A stretch of DNA of 64,000 nt from Massilia sp. Root418. GTDB lineage: Bacteria; Pseudomonadota; Gammaproteobacteria; Burkholderiales; Burkholderiaceae_D. Every line of letters begins with the position of its first letter. The stretch's first letter is position 1. Location: contig NZ_LMEC01000001.1 in NCBI RefSeq assembly GCF_001425265.1, forward strand, positions 1,198,036 to 1,262,035, written 5' to 3'. The notes below the pieces were generated by a model, which saw nothing but the letters and a program-made list of their open reading frames with translations, was not told the origin of the DNA and did no database searches. The position numbers and the translations under genes are program-made. Positions 31,572 through 39,442 of this stretch are shown here, piece by piece.

Positions 31572-34500
31572 TTAGAAGTCGGTTTCGCCGTGGATGGTGG
31601 CGGGGTGGCCGGTCATGGCGCGCGAGGTTTGCATGCCGGCCATGACGGCGGCTTCGACGCAGCCGGCGTTGAGGCCGGTCTTGATCCAGTCCCCAGTCAG
31701 GTAGAGGTTGCTGAAGCCGGATTCGTCGGTGGCCAGGCGGTATTTGGTGCTGCCGACAACCGACATGACGTAGCGCTCGGAGGGGTCGATGTTGGCGCGC
31801 CAGTATTGGCTGTCAAAACGCGCCGGGCCGGTGCCGCCCGCCGGGTCGATCAGCCAGTGCCACGGGAAGGCGCCGGCGGGGCCGGCCGCCGACCACAGCG
31901 CGCAGATTTCCTTGCCGACCTGGTTCAGCGCGCCTTCCTTGGCCCGCGCCGCCATGAGCGCGGGGAAGCCATGCTCGCTGGCAGGCGGGTAGTCCGCCAC
32001 CGGCAAGGCGCTGCAGAAGTAGGAGACATTCTTTGGCTCGCTGCCGGCCGGCCATTGCTCGCGGCACAGCAGCTGGTCCATCGGCGCCCAGGTGTCGTAC
32101 GGTTCGGTGAAGCCGCTCAGCACGGGCTGCTGGCCGCCGGGCTGGTGGGTCCAGCCCATCTGCGCCAGGTCTTTGTCGAGCCAGACCTGATAGGCCTGGG
32201 TGGCGACGGTTTGCACCTTCTCGGCGGCCAGGCGCAGCTTGGGGCTGCGTTCCAGCAACTGCGGGCACAGCAGCGGCAAGGAGCCGACCGAGATGCCGAA
32301 CACGACTTTGTCGAAGTCGACGCCGCGCCGCAGCACGCGCTGCGGCAGCGGCCGGCCGAATGCTTCCTGGTACACCGCCGGCCAATCGGTCCAGTGCGAC
32401 TCGAGGTTGATGTCCCGGGTTTGCAGCAGTTCGGCCTGCTCGGGGTCGAGCTGCCTGTAGTTGGGCACGGACGGCCAGCAGCCGAGGTTTTTCACCGTCA
32501 CCAGCGGGTCGTACGCCGGCCCTGCCAGCTTGACCTGCTGCGTCATGCGGATGCTGCCCACGGTGTCGCCGTCCGGCACCAGCTCTTCGACCTTGTGGAA
32601 GAATTCAAACTTCACGCCGCGCGACTTGAGCACTTCGTACAGCGGCGTGAAGATGGTGTCGCCCATGCCGGCCTGCATCTTGAACATGATGCCGCCCTTG
32701 TAGGCCAGGCCGATGCGGGCCATCGAGCGCAAGATCGTGCCGGCTTCCACGTTGGGCTTGCCGAACTCGCCCTGTTCGTAGGCGAACACCAGGTCGTAGA
32801 AGCCGCGCACCGGGGCCGAGTTGACGCTGTATTCTTCGTCGCCGCCGTGCTTGCGCAGCCACTCGCGGAAGTCGATGTCGTTGATGACGTCGAATCCTTC
32901 GGAGAACACGTCGTCCTCGAACATGCCTTTCATGACGGTGATGCCGAGGTCCAGGCAGATGAAAATGCGGCGCAGGTCGTCGTTGCCGTCGATCAGCTTG
33001 CGGTAGCGCGCATGCAGCCAGGCGCGGATGCCGCCCAGCGAATTGGACAGCAGCTTGTGCTGGTGGCGCTCGTGCTGCGTGGCGTCCGGCGACAGGTTGC
33101 TCACCAGCGCCAGCAGCGCGCCGGCCGAGGCCACCACGTCGTCGGCCAGTTCCAGCGCTTCGGTGCGCGCGGCGTCGGCCATGTGGTAGAGCCAGTCCGG
33201 CAGACCGTCTGCGCGCGGCAGCGCGCGCTCGTGCTCGATCTCCGCGGTCACGCTGCGCACCTGGCGCAGCCACTGGTCGATCCAGCCCACCATGGCCACC
33301 GCCATCTGCCACAGCGTGACGTCTTCGCCGCCCTCGCCCGGCTCGCCCGGCAAGGTGGGGAACACGATGGACCAGTTGCGCCATTCCTCGCCCACCTGTT
33401 CGGACAGGGCCACGTAGTCGTGCTGCTTGAAGGCGTCCTGCCAGGTGGCGAGCGCCTGGCCGGGCGTGCGGCCGGGGTCGGCGTAGGCGGCCTTGATCAT
33501 CTGGAAGGCGTTGGCGTAGAAGCCAAACCAGATGTGCAGGCCGTGCTCTTCGATGCGTTCGCCCAGCGCCGGGTTGCGTCCGCTGGCGCCCTTGCCGCCC
33601 AGGCGCCAGCCTTGCTGGTAGACGGTGATCTCATAGTTGTTCTGCCAGCCTGGCTGGTCGGTCAGGTAATAGGCGGCTGTCATCGAGCCCACGCCGCCGC
33701 CCAGGATGGCGATCTTTTCCGGCGCGATGGCGGAGTTGTCCACCAGTTCTTCGCCCGGCATGGCGGTGAAGTCGAAGTTGACGTTGAAGGGCAGGATGGC
33801 TTGCTGCGGCCCCAGCTGCAGGCCCAGGGTGTCGTGCAGCGGGAAGCTGTCGAAAGCATGCAGCACGCATTGGTATTCGTAGCCCAGCAAGCGGGCGCTG
33901 TGCAGGGTTTCAATCTCGGCCGGGGCCGCCACGATGGCCTGGTAGACCGCCTTCACACCCGCGCTGTCGGGAAATTGCTTGAGGAAGATCTGGTCGATGC
34001 GGGGATTGCGCAGCAACGAGAGCACGTCGTCCCAGCCGTCCTGGTCCATATTGAAGAAGTCCGGCATTGAGAGAAACAGGGTGATGGCTTCTTCCAGCAG
34101 GTCGGCCATGCTGCCGATCGGCTTGTCCAGCCCGGTCTTTTCGGTGGCATTGACTTCCAGCAGGGGGTGCATGGCGATGCGCGTCTCGGGCGAGAACGGG
34201 TGGAAACCCTTGGCCGACACCGAGCAGCGCAGCGGCGGCGTGCCGGCTTCGGGGATGTCGTATTCGCACAGGTATTTGGGGTAGCCGAACAGTTCGCGGC
34301 CGTTGATCAGCGCCATGGCGTCGTCCACGAAGATGTGGCACGGATACCAGTAGATATGGTCGAGCTTGCCTTGCGCGTCCATCGCGCCCGTCATGATCCA
34401 GGTGACGATGTCGATTTCCGTGATCCAGCCCTTGGCCTGGTCCACGCTCACCGCCGAGTCCGCATGGTTGACCCGGGTAAAGGTCAGCATGACATAGGGC

Positions 34501-34682
34501 GACAGCGCCTTGAATCGCATGCGGCCGTTAGCCACCGCGTTCAGGCTGGTGTCCAGCGTGCGCTGCAGCTTGGCCAGGTCGCCCTTGACGAAGAAGCCGT
34601 ACATCTCGGACTGCTTGAGCTGCAGCGGCGCATGCATCATCACCGAGCCGCCGGGATAGAGGTAGGAAGGACGTGCCGCCAT
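31572..34682 (-). CDS. Acetoacetate decarboxylase-like domain fused to a carotenoid-desaturase-like flavoprotein
   Basis: A 1036-residue two-domain protein. Residues ~15-290 match the acetoacetate decarboxylase family, including HIYWYPCHIFVDDAMALINGR and the Schiff-base lysine in ELFGYPKYLCEYD (Lys136). From ~318 a Rossmann dinucleotide fold begins (KIAILGGGVGSMTAAYYL, then GWRLGGKGASGRN). It ends in the usual FAD-closing segment NLYLTGDWIKTGLNAGCVEA (~985-1005), as in phytoene-desaturase/amine-oxidase-type enzymes. Both halves look complete, so decarboxylation and flavin redox may act on one substrate. I know of no assigned pathway. No signal peptide. It is monocistronic: the HD gene diverges upstream, and the repeat cluster and topoisomerase gene converge downstream. 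Confidence 0.85.
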   Translation of the reverse strand: MAARPSYLYPGGSVMMHAPLQLKQSEMYGFFVKGDLAKLQRTLDTSLNAVANGRMRFKALSPYVMLTFTRVNHADSAVSVDQAKGWITEIDIVTWIMTGAMDAQGKLDHIYWYPCHIFVDDAMALINGRELFGYPKYLCEYDIPEAGTPPLRCSVSAKGFHPFSPETRIAMHPLLEVNATEKTGLDKPIGSMADLLEEAITLFLSMPDFFNMDQDGWDDVLSLLRNPRIDQIFLKQFPDSAGVKAVYQAIVAAPAEIETLHSARLLGYEYQCVLHAFDSFPLHDTLGLQLGPQQAILPFNVNFDFTAMPGEELVDNSAIAPEKIAILGGGVGSMTAAYYLTDQPGWQNNYEITVYQQGWRLGGKGASGRNPALGERIEEHGLHIWFGFYANAFQMIKAAYADPGRTPGQALATWQDAFKQHDYVALSEQVGEEWRNWSIVFPTLPGEPGEGGEDVTLWQMAVAMVGWIDQWLRQVRSVTAEIEHERALPRADGLPDWLYHMADAARTEALELADDVVASAGALLALVSNLSPDATQHERHQHKLLSNSLGGIRAWLHARYRKLIDGNDDLRRIFICLDLGITVMKGMFEDDVFSEGFDVINDIDFREWLRKHGGDEEYSVNSAPVRGFYDLVFAYEQGEFGKPNVEAGTILRSMARIGLAYKGGIMFKMQAGMGDTIFTPLYEVLKSRGVKFEFFHKVEELVPDGDTVGSIRMTQQVKLAGPAYDPLVTVKNLGCWPSVPNYRQLDPEQAELLQTRDINLESHWTDWPAVYQEAFGRPLPQRVLRRGVDFDKVVFGISVGSLPLLCPQLLERSPKLRLAAEKVQTVATQAYQVWLDKDLAQMGWTHQPGGQQPVLSGFTEPYDTWAPMDQLLCREQWPAGSEPKNVSYFCSALPVADYPPASEHGFPALMAARAKEGALNQVGKEICALWSAAGPAGAFPWHWLIDPAGGTGPARFDSQYWRANIDPSERYVMSVVGSTKYRLATDESGFSNLYLTGDWIKTGLNAGCVEAAVMAGMQTSRAMTGHPATIHGETDF

Positions 34683-34738
34683 GGTGTCTCCGGGAGTTTT
34701 TATGGGAAGCCGCCAGTGTATTGCAAAAATGCACAGTA

Positions 34739-34767
34739 TTGCTCTAAAGCATACGAATTTCCATAAT
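34739..34767 (+). promoter_or_regulatory. Possible sigma-70 promoter of the HD-domain gene
   Basis: CATAAT (34762-34767, 5 of 6 to consensus) lies 17 bases after TTGCTC (34739-34744, 3 of 6). The predicted start site is about 20 bases before the ATG at 34793. The 110-bp region is AT-rich and separates divergent genes. The weak -35 keeps the call tentative. Confidence 0.35.
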
Positions 34768-34792
34768 AGGCGTGGCGGGATTACAATGCGGG

Positions 34793-35440
34793 ATGAGCCG
34801 CGCTACGCAACACGCCCGTCACGACACCCGCGCCTGGGTGCGCATGCCCTCGGGAAAAAGACTGGATTTACTCGACCCCACGCCCTTCGACTGGGACGAT
34901 GGCGACCTGGCCCTGGGCCTGGCGCGCACTTACCGCTGGGGCGGGCACTCCGCGTGGCCGCTGCCGCTGTCGGTGGCGCAGCATTCGCTCACTGTGATGC
35001 AGCTGCGTCGGGCATGGGCTGCGGGCGGCAAGCCGCTGGCGCCGGTGCTGGAATTGCGCGAACTGCTGCACGACGCCGAGGAAGGCTTGCTGGGCTTCGA
35101 TTGCATCTCGGTGCTGAAGCCCTTCCTGGGTGACAGTTTCCGTGCGCTGAGCCAGCGCCTGGAGAGCGCGGTCTTCCTGCGCTACGGGGTGCCGGCCTGG
35201 ACGCCCGCCGAGCACCGCCGCCACAAGAAGGCCGACCGCCTGGCTGCCGCCAGCGAGGCTGTGCACGTGGTGGGCTGGTCGCGCGACGAGGTAAGGCGCA
35301 CCCTGAAGATACGCGCGGACGTGCTGGACACGGACCCGCTGCACGCTGCCTACGGCGGCGCGCCGTGGGAGCCCTGGCCACCGGCGCTGGCGTGCGAGCG
35401 CTTCATGGCGGAGCTGGAGAGCTTGAAGGCCAGGCTCTAA
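34793..35440 (+). CDS. HD-superfamily phosphohydrolase (YfbR-like)
   Basis: A ~215-residue cytosolic protein with metal-binding HD motifs: VAQHSLTVMQL (His), then ELRELLHDAEEGLLG (His-Asp), and a later acidic helix (HKKADRLAAASEAVHVVGW). The opening ARHDTRAWVRMPSGKRLDLLDPTPFDW, followed by GLARTYRWGGHS, is typical of small HD proteins of the YfbR kind, which act as 5'-nucleotidases. The substrate is not proven here. The start at ATG 34793 is chosen by homology to the family start; an upstream in-frame GTG at 34772 is possible. Neither has a strong ribosome-binding site. Confidence 0.8.
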   Translation: MSRATQHARHDTRAWVRMPSGKRLDLLDPTPFDWDDGDLALGLARTYRWGGHSAWPLPLSVAQHSLTVMQLRRAWAAGGKPLAPVLELRELLHDAEEGLLGFDCISVLKPFLGDSFRALSQRLESAVFLRYGVPAWTPAEHRRHKKADRLAAASEAVHVVGWSRDEVRRTLKIRADVLDTDPLHAAYGGAPWEPWPPALACERFMAELESLKARL

Positions 35441-35826
35441 AAACCACAAGCTCGCCGATTCCTGAGGAAGCCGCCGTAAGGAGCCGTTTTTAAAGCGCTT
35501 TTTCAGCTTATCCACACCAACTGTGGATAACGATGTGGAAAAGTGCCACTTGACAGCCCGCAAAGCCAGCAACGGCGCGGGTTTCAATAAAATGCCAATT
35601 TGGCAGGCAGTTTTTTTAACCAATAAAATCAAGGACTTGGAAAGGCATCTGAACCCGCCAAACGCTGGCTTTTTGCCAGTTGAAAAAATATTTTCCGACC
35701 GCATAGTCAAGCCTTCACGGGGCGTTTTATCGCGCCCGATAGAATCCTTTGACAAAAATGCAGGCGAGGAATAGTGTTGACGGAAGCAGATGCACTCACA
35801 AGTCTGAATAGCCCACGGGATTGTGC
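35441..35826. other. Non-coding region carrying oriC-like element A (DnaA boxes plus AT-rich tract)
   Basis: This 386-bp gap is far AT-richer than the rest of the window. AAGCGCTTTTTC (35493-35504) is followed by three DnaA-box sequences: TTATCCACA (35508-35516, perfect), TGTGGATAA (35522-35530, perfect, inverted) and TGTGGAAAA (35534-35542, one mismatch). Next come GCCACTTGACAG (35545-35556), an AT-rich stretch with AATCAAGGACTTGG (35627-35640) and GAAAAAATATTTT near 35682. The same words in the same order and spacing recur at 36608-36800. The arrangement resembles a bacterial origin (box cluster beside an unwinding element), but no dnaA, dnaN, rpmH or mnmG gene is near. Confidence 0.75.
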
Positions 35827-36498
35827 ATGGACGTGAAAGAAGATACCAGCGCTGACTGGATGATAGAAGAAGATATGCCTGCCAATGCGGACCAGTCCGG
35901 CGCCGCGCCCGTCCTTGCGCCCTGGCGCGTCCTGATTGTCGACGACGACGTGGACGTTCACGTGGTCACCAAATTCTCCCTCAGCAATGCCTGTTTCCAG
36001 GGCCGCCGCCTCAGCTTCCTGCACGCCTATAGCGGCGACGAGGCGCTGCACATCCTGCGCACCACGCCGGACGTGGCGCTGGTGCTGCTCGACGTGATCA
36101 TGGAAACCAGCGAGGCGGGCCTGAAGGTGGCGCGCCAGATACGCGACGAGCTGCACAACAAGCTGGTCCGCATCGTGCTGCGCACGGGCCAGCCCGGCCA
36201 GGCGCTGGAGCACAGCATCATCCTGGATTACGACATCAACGATTTCTGGTGTAAGAGCGACTTGACGACGCGCAAACTGTTTACCACCGTCATCGCGTCG
36301 CTGCGCAGTTATGCCAACCTGGTGGAAGCGGATCGCCACCTGGCCGCCGTGCAGGCCAAGCTCGACGACAGCGTGCGCTTCGTGCTGGACGAACAGCGCA
36401 CCATCCTGGAACTGAACGGCAAAGCCGCCGCCCTGCTGGGTGCGCCCGAAGAGGAGCTGCTGGGACGCAAGCTGGTGCTGGGCACCGCCCCGGAATAG
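35827..36498 (+). CDS. Stand-alone response regulator, DUF3369-type receiver with truncated PAS
   Basis: A 223-residue cytosolic protein. Residues ~36-165 are a receiver domain of the kind that precedes DUF3369 in longer regulators: VLIVDDDVDVHVVTKFSLSN, the acceptor strand VALVLLDVIMETSEAGL, then VRIVLRTGQPGQALEHSIIL and DYDINDFWCKSDLTTRKLFT. The last ~45 residues read like the first strands of a PAS domain (VRFVLDEQRTILELNGKAAALLGAPEEELLGRKL) and then stop. Full-length relatives continue into GAF, GGDEF or HD-GYP outputs, so this protein lacks an output domain. The ATG at 35827 is preferred over a TTG at 35821; GGGA lies upstream. It sits between the two DnaA-box elements. Confidence 0.85.
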   Translation: MDVKEDTSADWMIEEDMPANADQSGAAPVLAPWRVLIVDDDVDVHVVTKFSLSNACFQGRRLSFLHAYSGDEALHILRTTPDVALVLLDVIMETSEAGLKVARQIRDELHNKLVRIVLRTGQPGQALEHSIILDYDINDFWCKSDLTTRKLFTTVIASLRSYANLVEADRHLAAVQAKLDDSVRFVLDEQRTILELNGKAAALLGAPEEELLGRKLVLGTAPE

Positions 36499-36874
36499 CC
36501 TAGACTACTGTATGGCCGCACAGTAGTTATCTCCCCCGGAACTCCTGCCAACTTGCCGCCTAAACGCCCGCATCTCACCGGTTGCGCACGCTAAGTAGCG
36601 GATTCTCAAGCGCTTTTTCCGATATCCACAGCGAATGTGGATATCTTTGTGGATAAGGGCCACTTGACAGTGCATACGGCCCGTATCTATGGGCTTTTCT
36701 ACAAACTGCCCATTCAAAAGGCAGATTTTATCCCCTTATAAATCAAGCACTTGGCGCTACATGCAAAGCGCCGTTAAAATATTTTTGCGCATTTTCTTAT
36801 TACCAATTTTTGTGCATAAGTGTACCCGGTGCGGCAAGCTTGCGGCACCGGGCGAAATTGACGGGAAACGGGGC
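36499..36874. other. Non-coding region carrying oriC-like element B (second DnaA-box element)
   Basis: A 376-bp gap between convergent genes. It repeats element A: AAGCGCTTTTTC (36608-36619), boxes ATATCCACA (36622-36630, one mismatch), TGTGGATAT (36636-36644, one mismatch) and TGTGGATAA (36648-36656, perfect), GCCACTTGACAG (36659-36670), AATCAAGCACTTGG (36741-36754) and a T-rich tract with GTTAAAATATTTTTG near 36773. Box spacings (5 and 3 bases) and the 119-base distance from the first box to AATCAAG are identical to element A. The sequence between the words differs widely, so the shared words appear to be under selection. Confidence 0.75.
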
Positions 36875-37093
36875 TTAATGCGGGAACTTACGGCGCAGAT
36901 CCGGGTGGAGCAGCACGCGTTCGATGACGTCCGGCCGAACATTGTTGGACTTGAGATACTCTATCGCGCACAAGGTGCTGAAGCAGTTCTGCACCGCGAT
37001 GCCCTTGTTTACGATCGCGCTACAGCGCTCATCCGAGCGCTGTTGAGGTGGCGCCAGCCTTGCGGACTGGGCAGGAAGTGTCATTGCATCCAT
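36875..37093 (-). CDS. Small protein of unknown function (72 aa)
   Basis: A 72-residue protein with a plausible start: ATG at 37093 preceded by AAGGA about nine bases upstream. Residues 1-28 are polar and probably flexible; the C-terminal half (VQNCFSTLCAIEYLKSNNV, then RPDVIERVLLHPDLRR) reads as two amphipathic helices with two cysteines. No signal peptide or membrane helix. I do not recognise a named family. Codon use and the good ribosome-binding site argue that it is real. It ends beside DnaA-box element B and diverges from the chromate-transport pair. Confidence 0.6.
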   Translation of the reverse strand: MDAMTLPAQSARLAPPQQRSDERCSAIVNKGIAVQNCFSTLCAIEYLKSNNVRPDVIERVLLHPDLRRKFPH

Positions 37094-37181
37094 CAATCAT
37101 CCTTCACAGGTCGGCGGGCCGGTAAAGCCCGGTGAAGAGGAGTATCGAACAATAAATCCCAAAGTCAAGGATAATGGCAGC

Positions 37182-37775
37182 ATGATATCCAGCAATAATT
37201 TCCCCCACGAAGCGGATGCGCAGCGTCCACGGCCCACCTCGCTCGGCGACCTGTTTTTTTCCTTCACCCTGCTTGCCCTGCAAGGCTTTGGCGGCGTGCT
37301 GGCCGTGGTCCAGCGCGAGCTGGTCGAGCGCAAGCGATGGCTGACACAGGAAGAGTTCATGGAGGAATGGGCGGTGGCGCAAATCATGCCCGGCCCGAAT
37401 GTGGTCAACCTCTCGCTGGTGATCGGGGCCCGCTATTTCGGCCTGCGCGGCGCCATGGCGGCGCTGGCCGGCATGCTGGCGGTGCCGCTGCTGGTGGTGC
37501 TGCTGCTGGCCGTGCTGCACGCGCACTACGCGGACCACCCGGGCGTACAGGGCGCACTGCGCGGCATGGCGGCGGTGTCGGCCGGCATGATAGGCGCAAC
37601 CGGCTTCAAGCTGGCCGCCGCCTTGCGCAAGCACCCGCTGCCGCTGTTCTGGAGCCTGCCGGCCGCTTTGCTGGGGGTCGCCCTGGTGGCCGTCCTGCGC
37701 GTGCCGCTGGCCTATGTGCTGCTGGGCCTGGGTGGCCTGTGCTGCGCCCTCACCTATCGCAGGATCAAGCCATGA
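37182..37775 (+). CDS. Chromate transporter, first half (short CHR protein)
   Basis: A 197-residue inner-membrane protein with one CHR domain. The family phrases are LQGFGGVLAVVQRELVERKR, EWAVAQIMPGPNVVNLSLVIG and a run of hydrophobic helices after residue 85. Single-domain CHR proteins work in pairs of opposite membrane orientation; the partner follows directly with a 4-base ATGA overlap, so the subunits are made together. The family exports chromate (ChrA), though many members have other anionic substrates or none known. No chrB regulator is adjacent. Confidence 0.9.
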   Translation: MISSNNFPHEADAQRPRPTSLGDLFFSFTLLALQGFGGVLAVVQRELVERKRWLTQEEFMEEWAVAQIMPGPNVVNLSLVIGARYFGLRGAMAALAGMLAVPLLVVLLLAVLHAHYADHPGVQGALRGMAAVSAGMIGATGFKLAAALRKHPLPLFWSLPAALLGVALVAVLRVPLAYVLLGLGGLCCALTYRRIKP

Positions 37776-38356
37776 ATCCCCCTCTCCACATTGTGCTGAG
37801 CGCGGCCGACTGGCTCAGCCTGTTCGGCCACTACCTGCTGCTGTCGCTGATGTCCATCGGCGGCGCCATTTCCACCACGGCGGAAATGCACCGCTACCTG
37901 GTGGAGCAGCACCAGTGGCTCACGCCGGCGCAGTTCAACGACGCCGTCGCCATTGCCCAGGCCGCGCCGGGACCGAACGTGCTGTTCGTGGCGCTGATGG
38001 GCTGGAACGTGGGCTTGAACGCGGGCAGCTGGCTGGCCGCCGTGATGGGCGTACTGGTGACAATGACCGGCATCATGCTGCCAAGCACCACGCTGACCTA
38101 TCTCGCCTCGCAATGGCTGCACCGCAACCGGGAACGGCGCGGTGTGCGCGCCTTCAAGCAGGGTATGGCGCCGGTGGTGGTGGGATTGTTGGTGTCGACC
38201 GGCATCATCCTGGCCACCGCCAACGCCCAGAGCGCCAGCGACTGGCCGCTGTGGGCCCTGTCGGCTGCCGCCGGGCTGGTGATCTGGCGCACCCGCATCC
38301 ATTTGCTGTGGCTGCTGGCTGCAGGTGCGGCGCTGGGGTGGTTCCGGCTGGTGTGA
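37772..38356 (+). CDS. Chromate transporter, second half (short CHR protein)
   Basis: A 194-residue partner of the preceding protein. It opens with a hydrophobic helix and SLMSIGGAISTTAEMHRYLVEQ, followed by NDAVAIAQAAPGPNVLFVALMGW, which aligns with the PGPN motif of the first half. About six helices. The start ATG at 37772 overlaps the previous stop codon, which implies translational coupling. In long-chain ChrA the two domains are fused; here they are separate genes. Confidence 0.9.
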   Translation: MNPPLHIVLSAADWLSLFGHYLLLSLMSIGGAISTTAEMHRYLVEQHQWLTPAQFNDAVAIAQAAPGPNVLFVALMGWNVGLNAGSWLAAVMGVLVTMTGIMLPSTTLTYLASQWLHRNRERRGVRAFKQGMAPVVVGLLVSTGIILATANAQSASDWPLWALSAAAGLVIWRTRIHLLWLLAAGAALGWFRLV

Positions 38357-38400
38357 GCTGCTGGGACGCTAGCCGGTTTCCGGTTGCCCGGCTGCCCGGC

Positions 38401-39360
38401 TTAGCGCGGGATGGTGTAGTTCACCGGCACGAACTGGTAGCCCTTGCCCTGGCTGCGGATGTGGCCCAGGCCCGGGAATTGCAGGTGGGCTGCGCCAACC
38501 AGGTAGCCTTGCTTGGCCGCGTCGGCGAACACCGCCTTGCGCTGGGCCAGCGCGGCCTTGCTGTCGCTGTCGAAGTCAATGGTCACGGACGGGTCGTCGA
38601 ACTGCACCGCCTGCACGTGCAGCAGGTCGCCCAGCAGCACCAGTTTCTGGCCCTTGCTTTCCACCACATAAGTGGTGTGGCCGGGCGTGTGGCCGTAGCG
38701 GGTTTCGGCCTTGATGCCGGGCACCAGCTCGGTGTTGCCTTCAAACGGGCTCAGCTTGCCCGCATCGCTGTACGGCGACACCGCCGCCATCGCTCCCTGG
38801 AAGAAGCCCTTCTTGTCGGCCGGGGCCTGCTCCAGGTTCACCTTGCTCAGCCAGAAATCGGTGTCGTGCTTGTCGGCACGCAGCACGGCGTTCGGGAACG
38901 CGGCTTTGCCGGCAGCGGCCGCCCCGCCCACGTGGTCCGGGTGCAAATGGGTGATGTAGACTTCATCCACCTGTTCCGGCTGGTAGCCGGACGCCTTCAG
39001 GTTGGCCACCAGTTTGCCCAGGGTCGGGCCGAACAGGCCGGCGGCGCCGGTGTCGATCAGCACCAGCTTGCTGCCGGTATTGACCAGGTAGCCGTTGACC
39101 GAGGTTTCCAGCGGTGCTTTCAGGAAGGACTTGCTCAGGGCCTGGTTGGTCTTGGCCGGCTTTTCGTGCAACAGCTTGTCGACCGGCAGGTCCACCGTGC
39201 CGTCGTTCAGCGCGGTCACTTCGAAATCGCCCAGCATCATGCGGAAGTAGCCGGGGGCCTGGGTCTTGGCCAGCGGGGCGGCAGCAAATGCGGGGGCCTG
39301 GCCCAGGATAGCGGCGATGGCGACGGCCAGTCCTGCGGCCGGGATGCGACGAGAGATCAT
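38401..39360 (-). CDS. Exported MBL-fold metallo-hydrolase
   Basis: A 319-residue periplasmic enzyme with a signal peptide (MISRRIPAAGLAVAIAAILG, cleavage near AFAA). The metallo-beta-lactamase fold shows the metal-binding motif THLHPDHVGG, an upstream strand KLVLIDTGAAG, a third ligand region TRYGHTPGHTTYVV and a late LLGDLLHVQAVQFDDP. The family includes lactonases, sulfatases and other hydrolases; the substrate is undetermined. AAGGGAAA precedes the ATG. A 16-bp palindrome overlaps its predicted promoter. Confidence 0.9.
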   Translation of the reverse strand: MISRRIPAAGLAVAIAAILGQAPAFAAAPLAKTQAPGYFRMMLGDFEVTALNDGTVDLPVDKLLHEKPAKTNQALSKSFLKAPLETSVNGYLVNTGSKLVLIDTGAAGLFGPTLGKLVANLKASGYQPEQVDEVYITHLHPDHVGGAAAAGKAAFPNAVLRADKHDTDFWLSKVNLEQAPADKKGFFQGAMAAVSPYSDAGKLSPFEGNTELVPGIKAETRYGHTPGHTTYVVESKGQKLVLLGDLLHVQAVQFDDPSVTIDFDSDSKAALAQRKAVFADAAKQGYLVGAAHLQFPGLGHIRSQGKGYQFVPVNYTIPR

Positions 39361-39410
39361 GTTTCCCTTTGTTAAGTGGTTGTCGGAAAATATAGCCAGA
39401 CAGAGAATAT

Positions 39411-39426
39411 ATCGTAAAAATACGAT
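39411..39426. promoter_or_regulatory. Palindromic operator over the MBL-gene promoter
   Basis: ATCGTA-aaaa-TACGAT is a perfect 6+6 dyad. It overlaps the -35 position of a candidate minus-strand promoter whose -10 is TATATT (minus strand of 39389-39394). AT-rich dyads of this form are typical of ArsR-family repressor sites. No ArsR gene is in the window. Confidence 0.5.
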
Positions 39427-39442
39427 GCGCGTCCAGCGGGCA

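Noticed and set aside
35493..36800. Main chromosomal origin
   Set aside because: None of dnaA, dnaN, rpmH, mnmG or parAB is in the 64 kb. A secondary or titration element is more likely.
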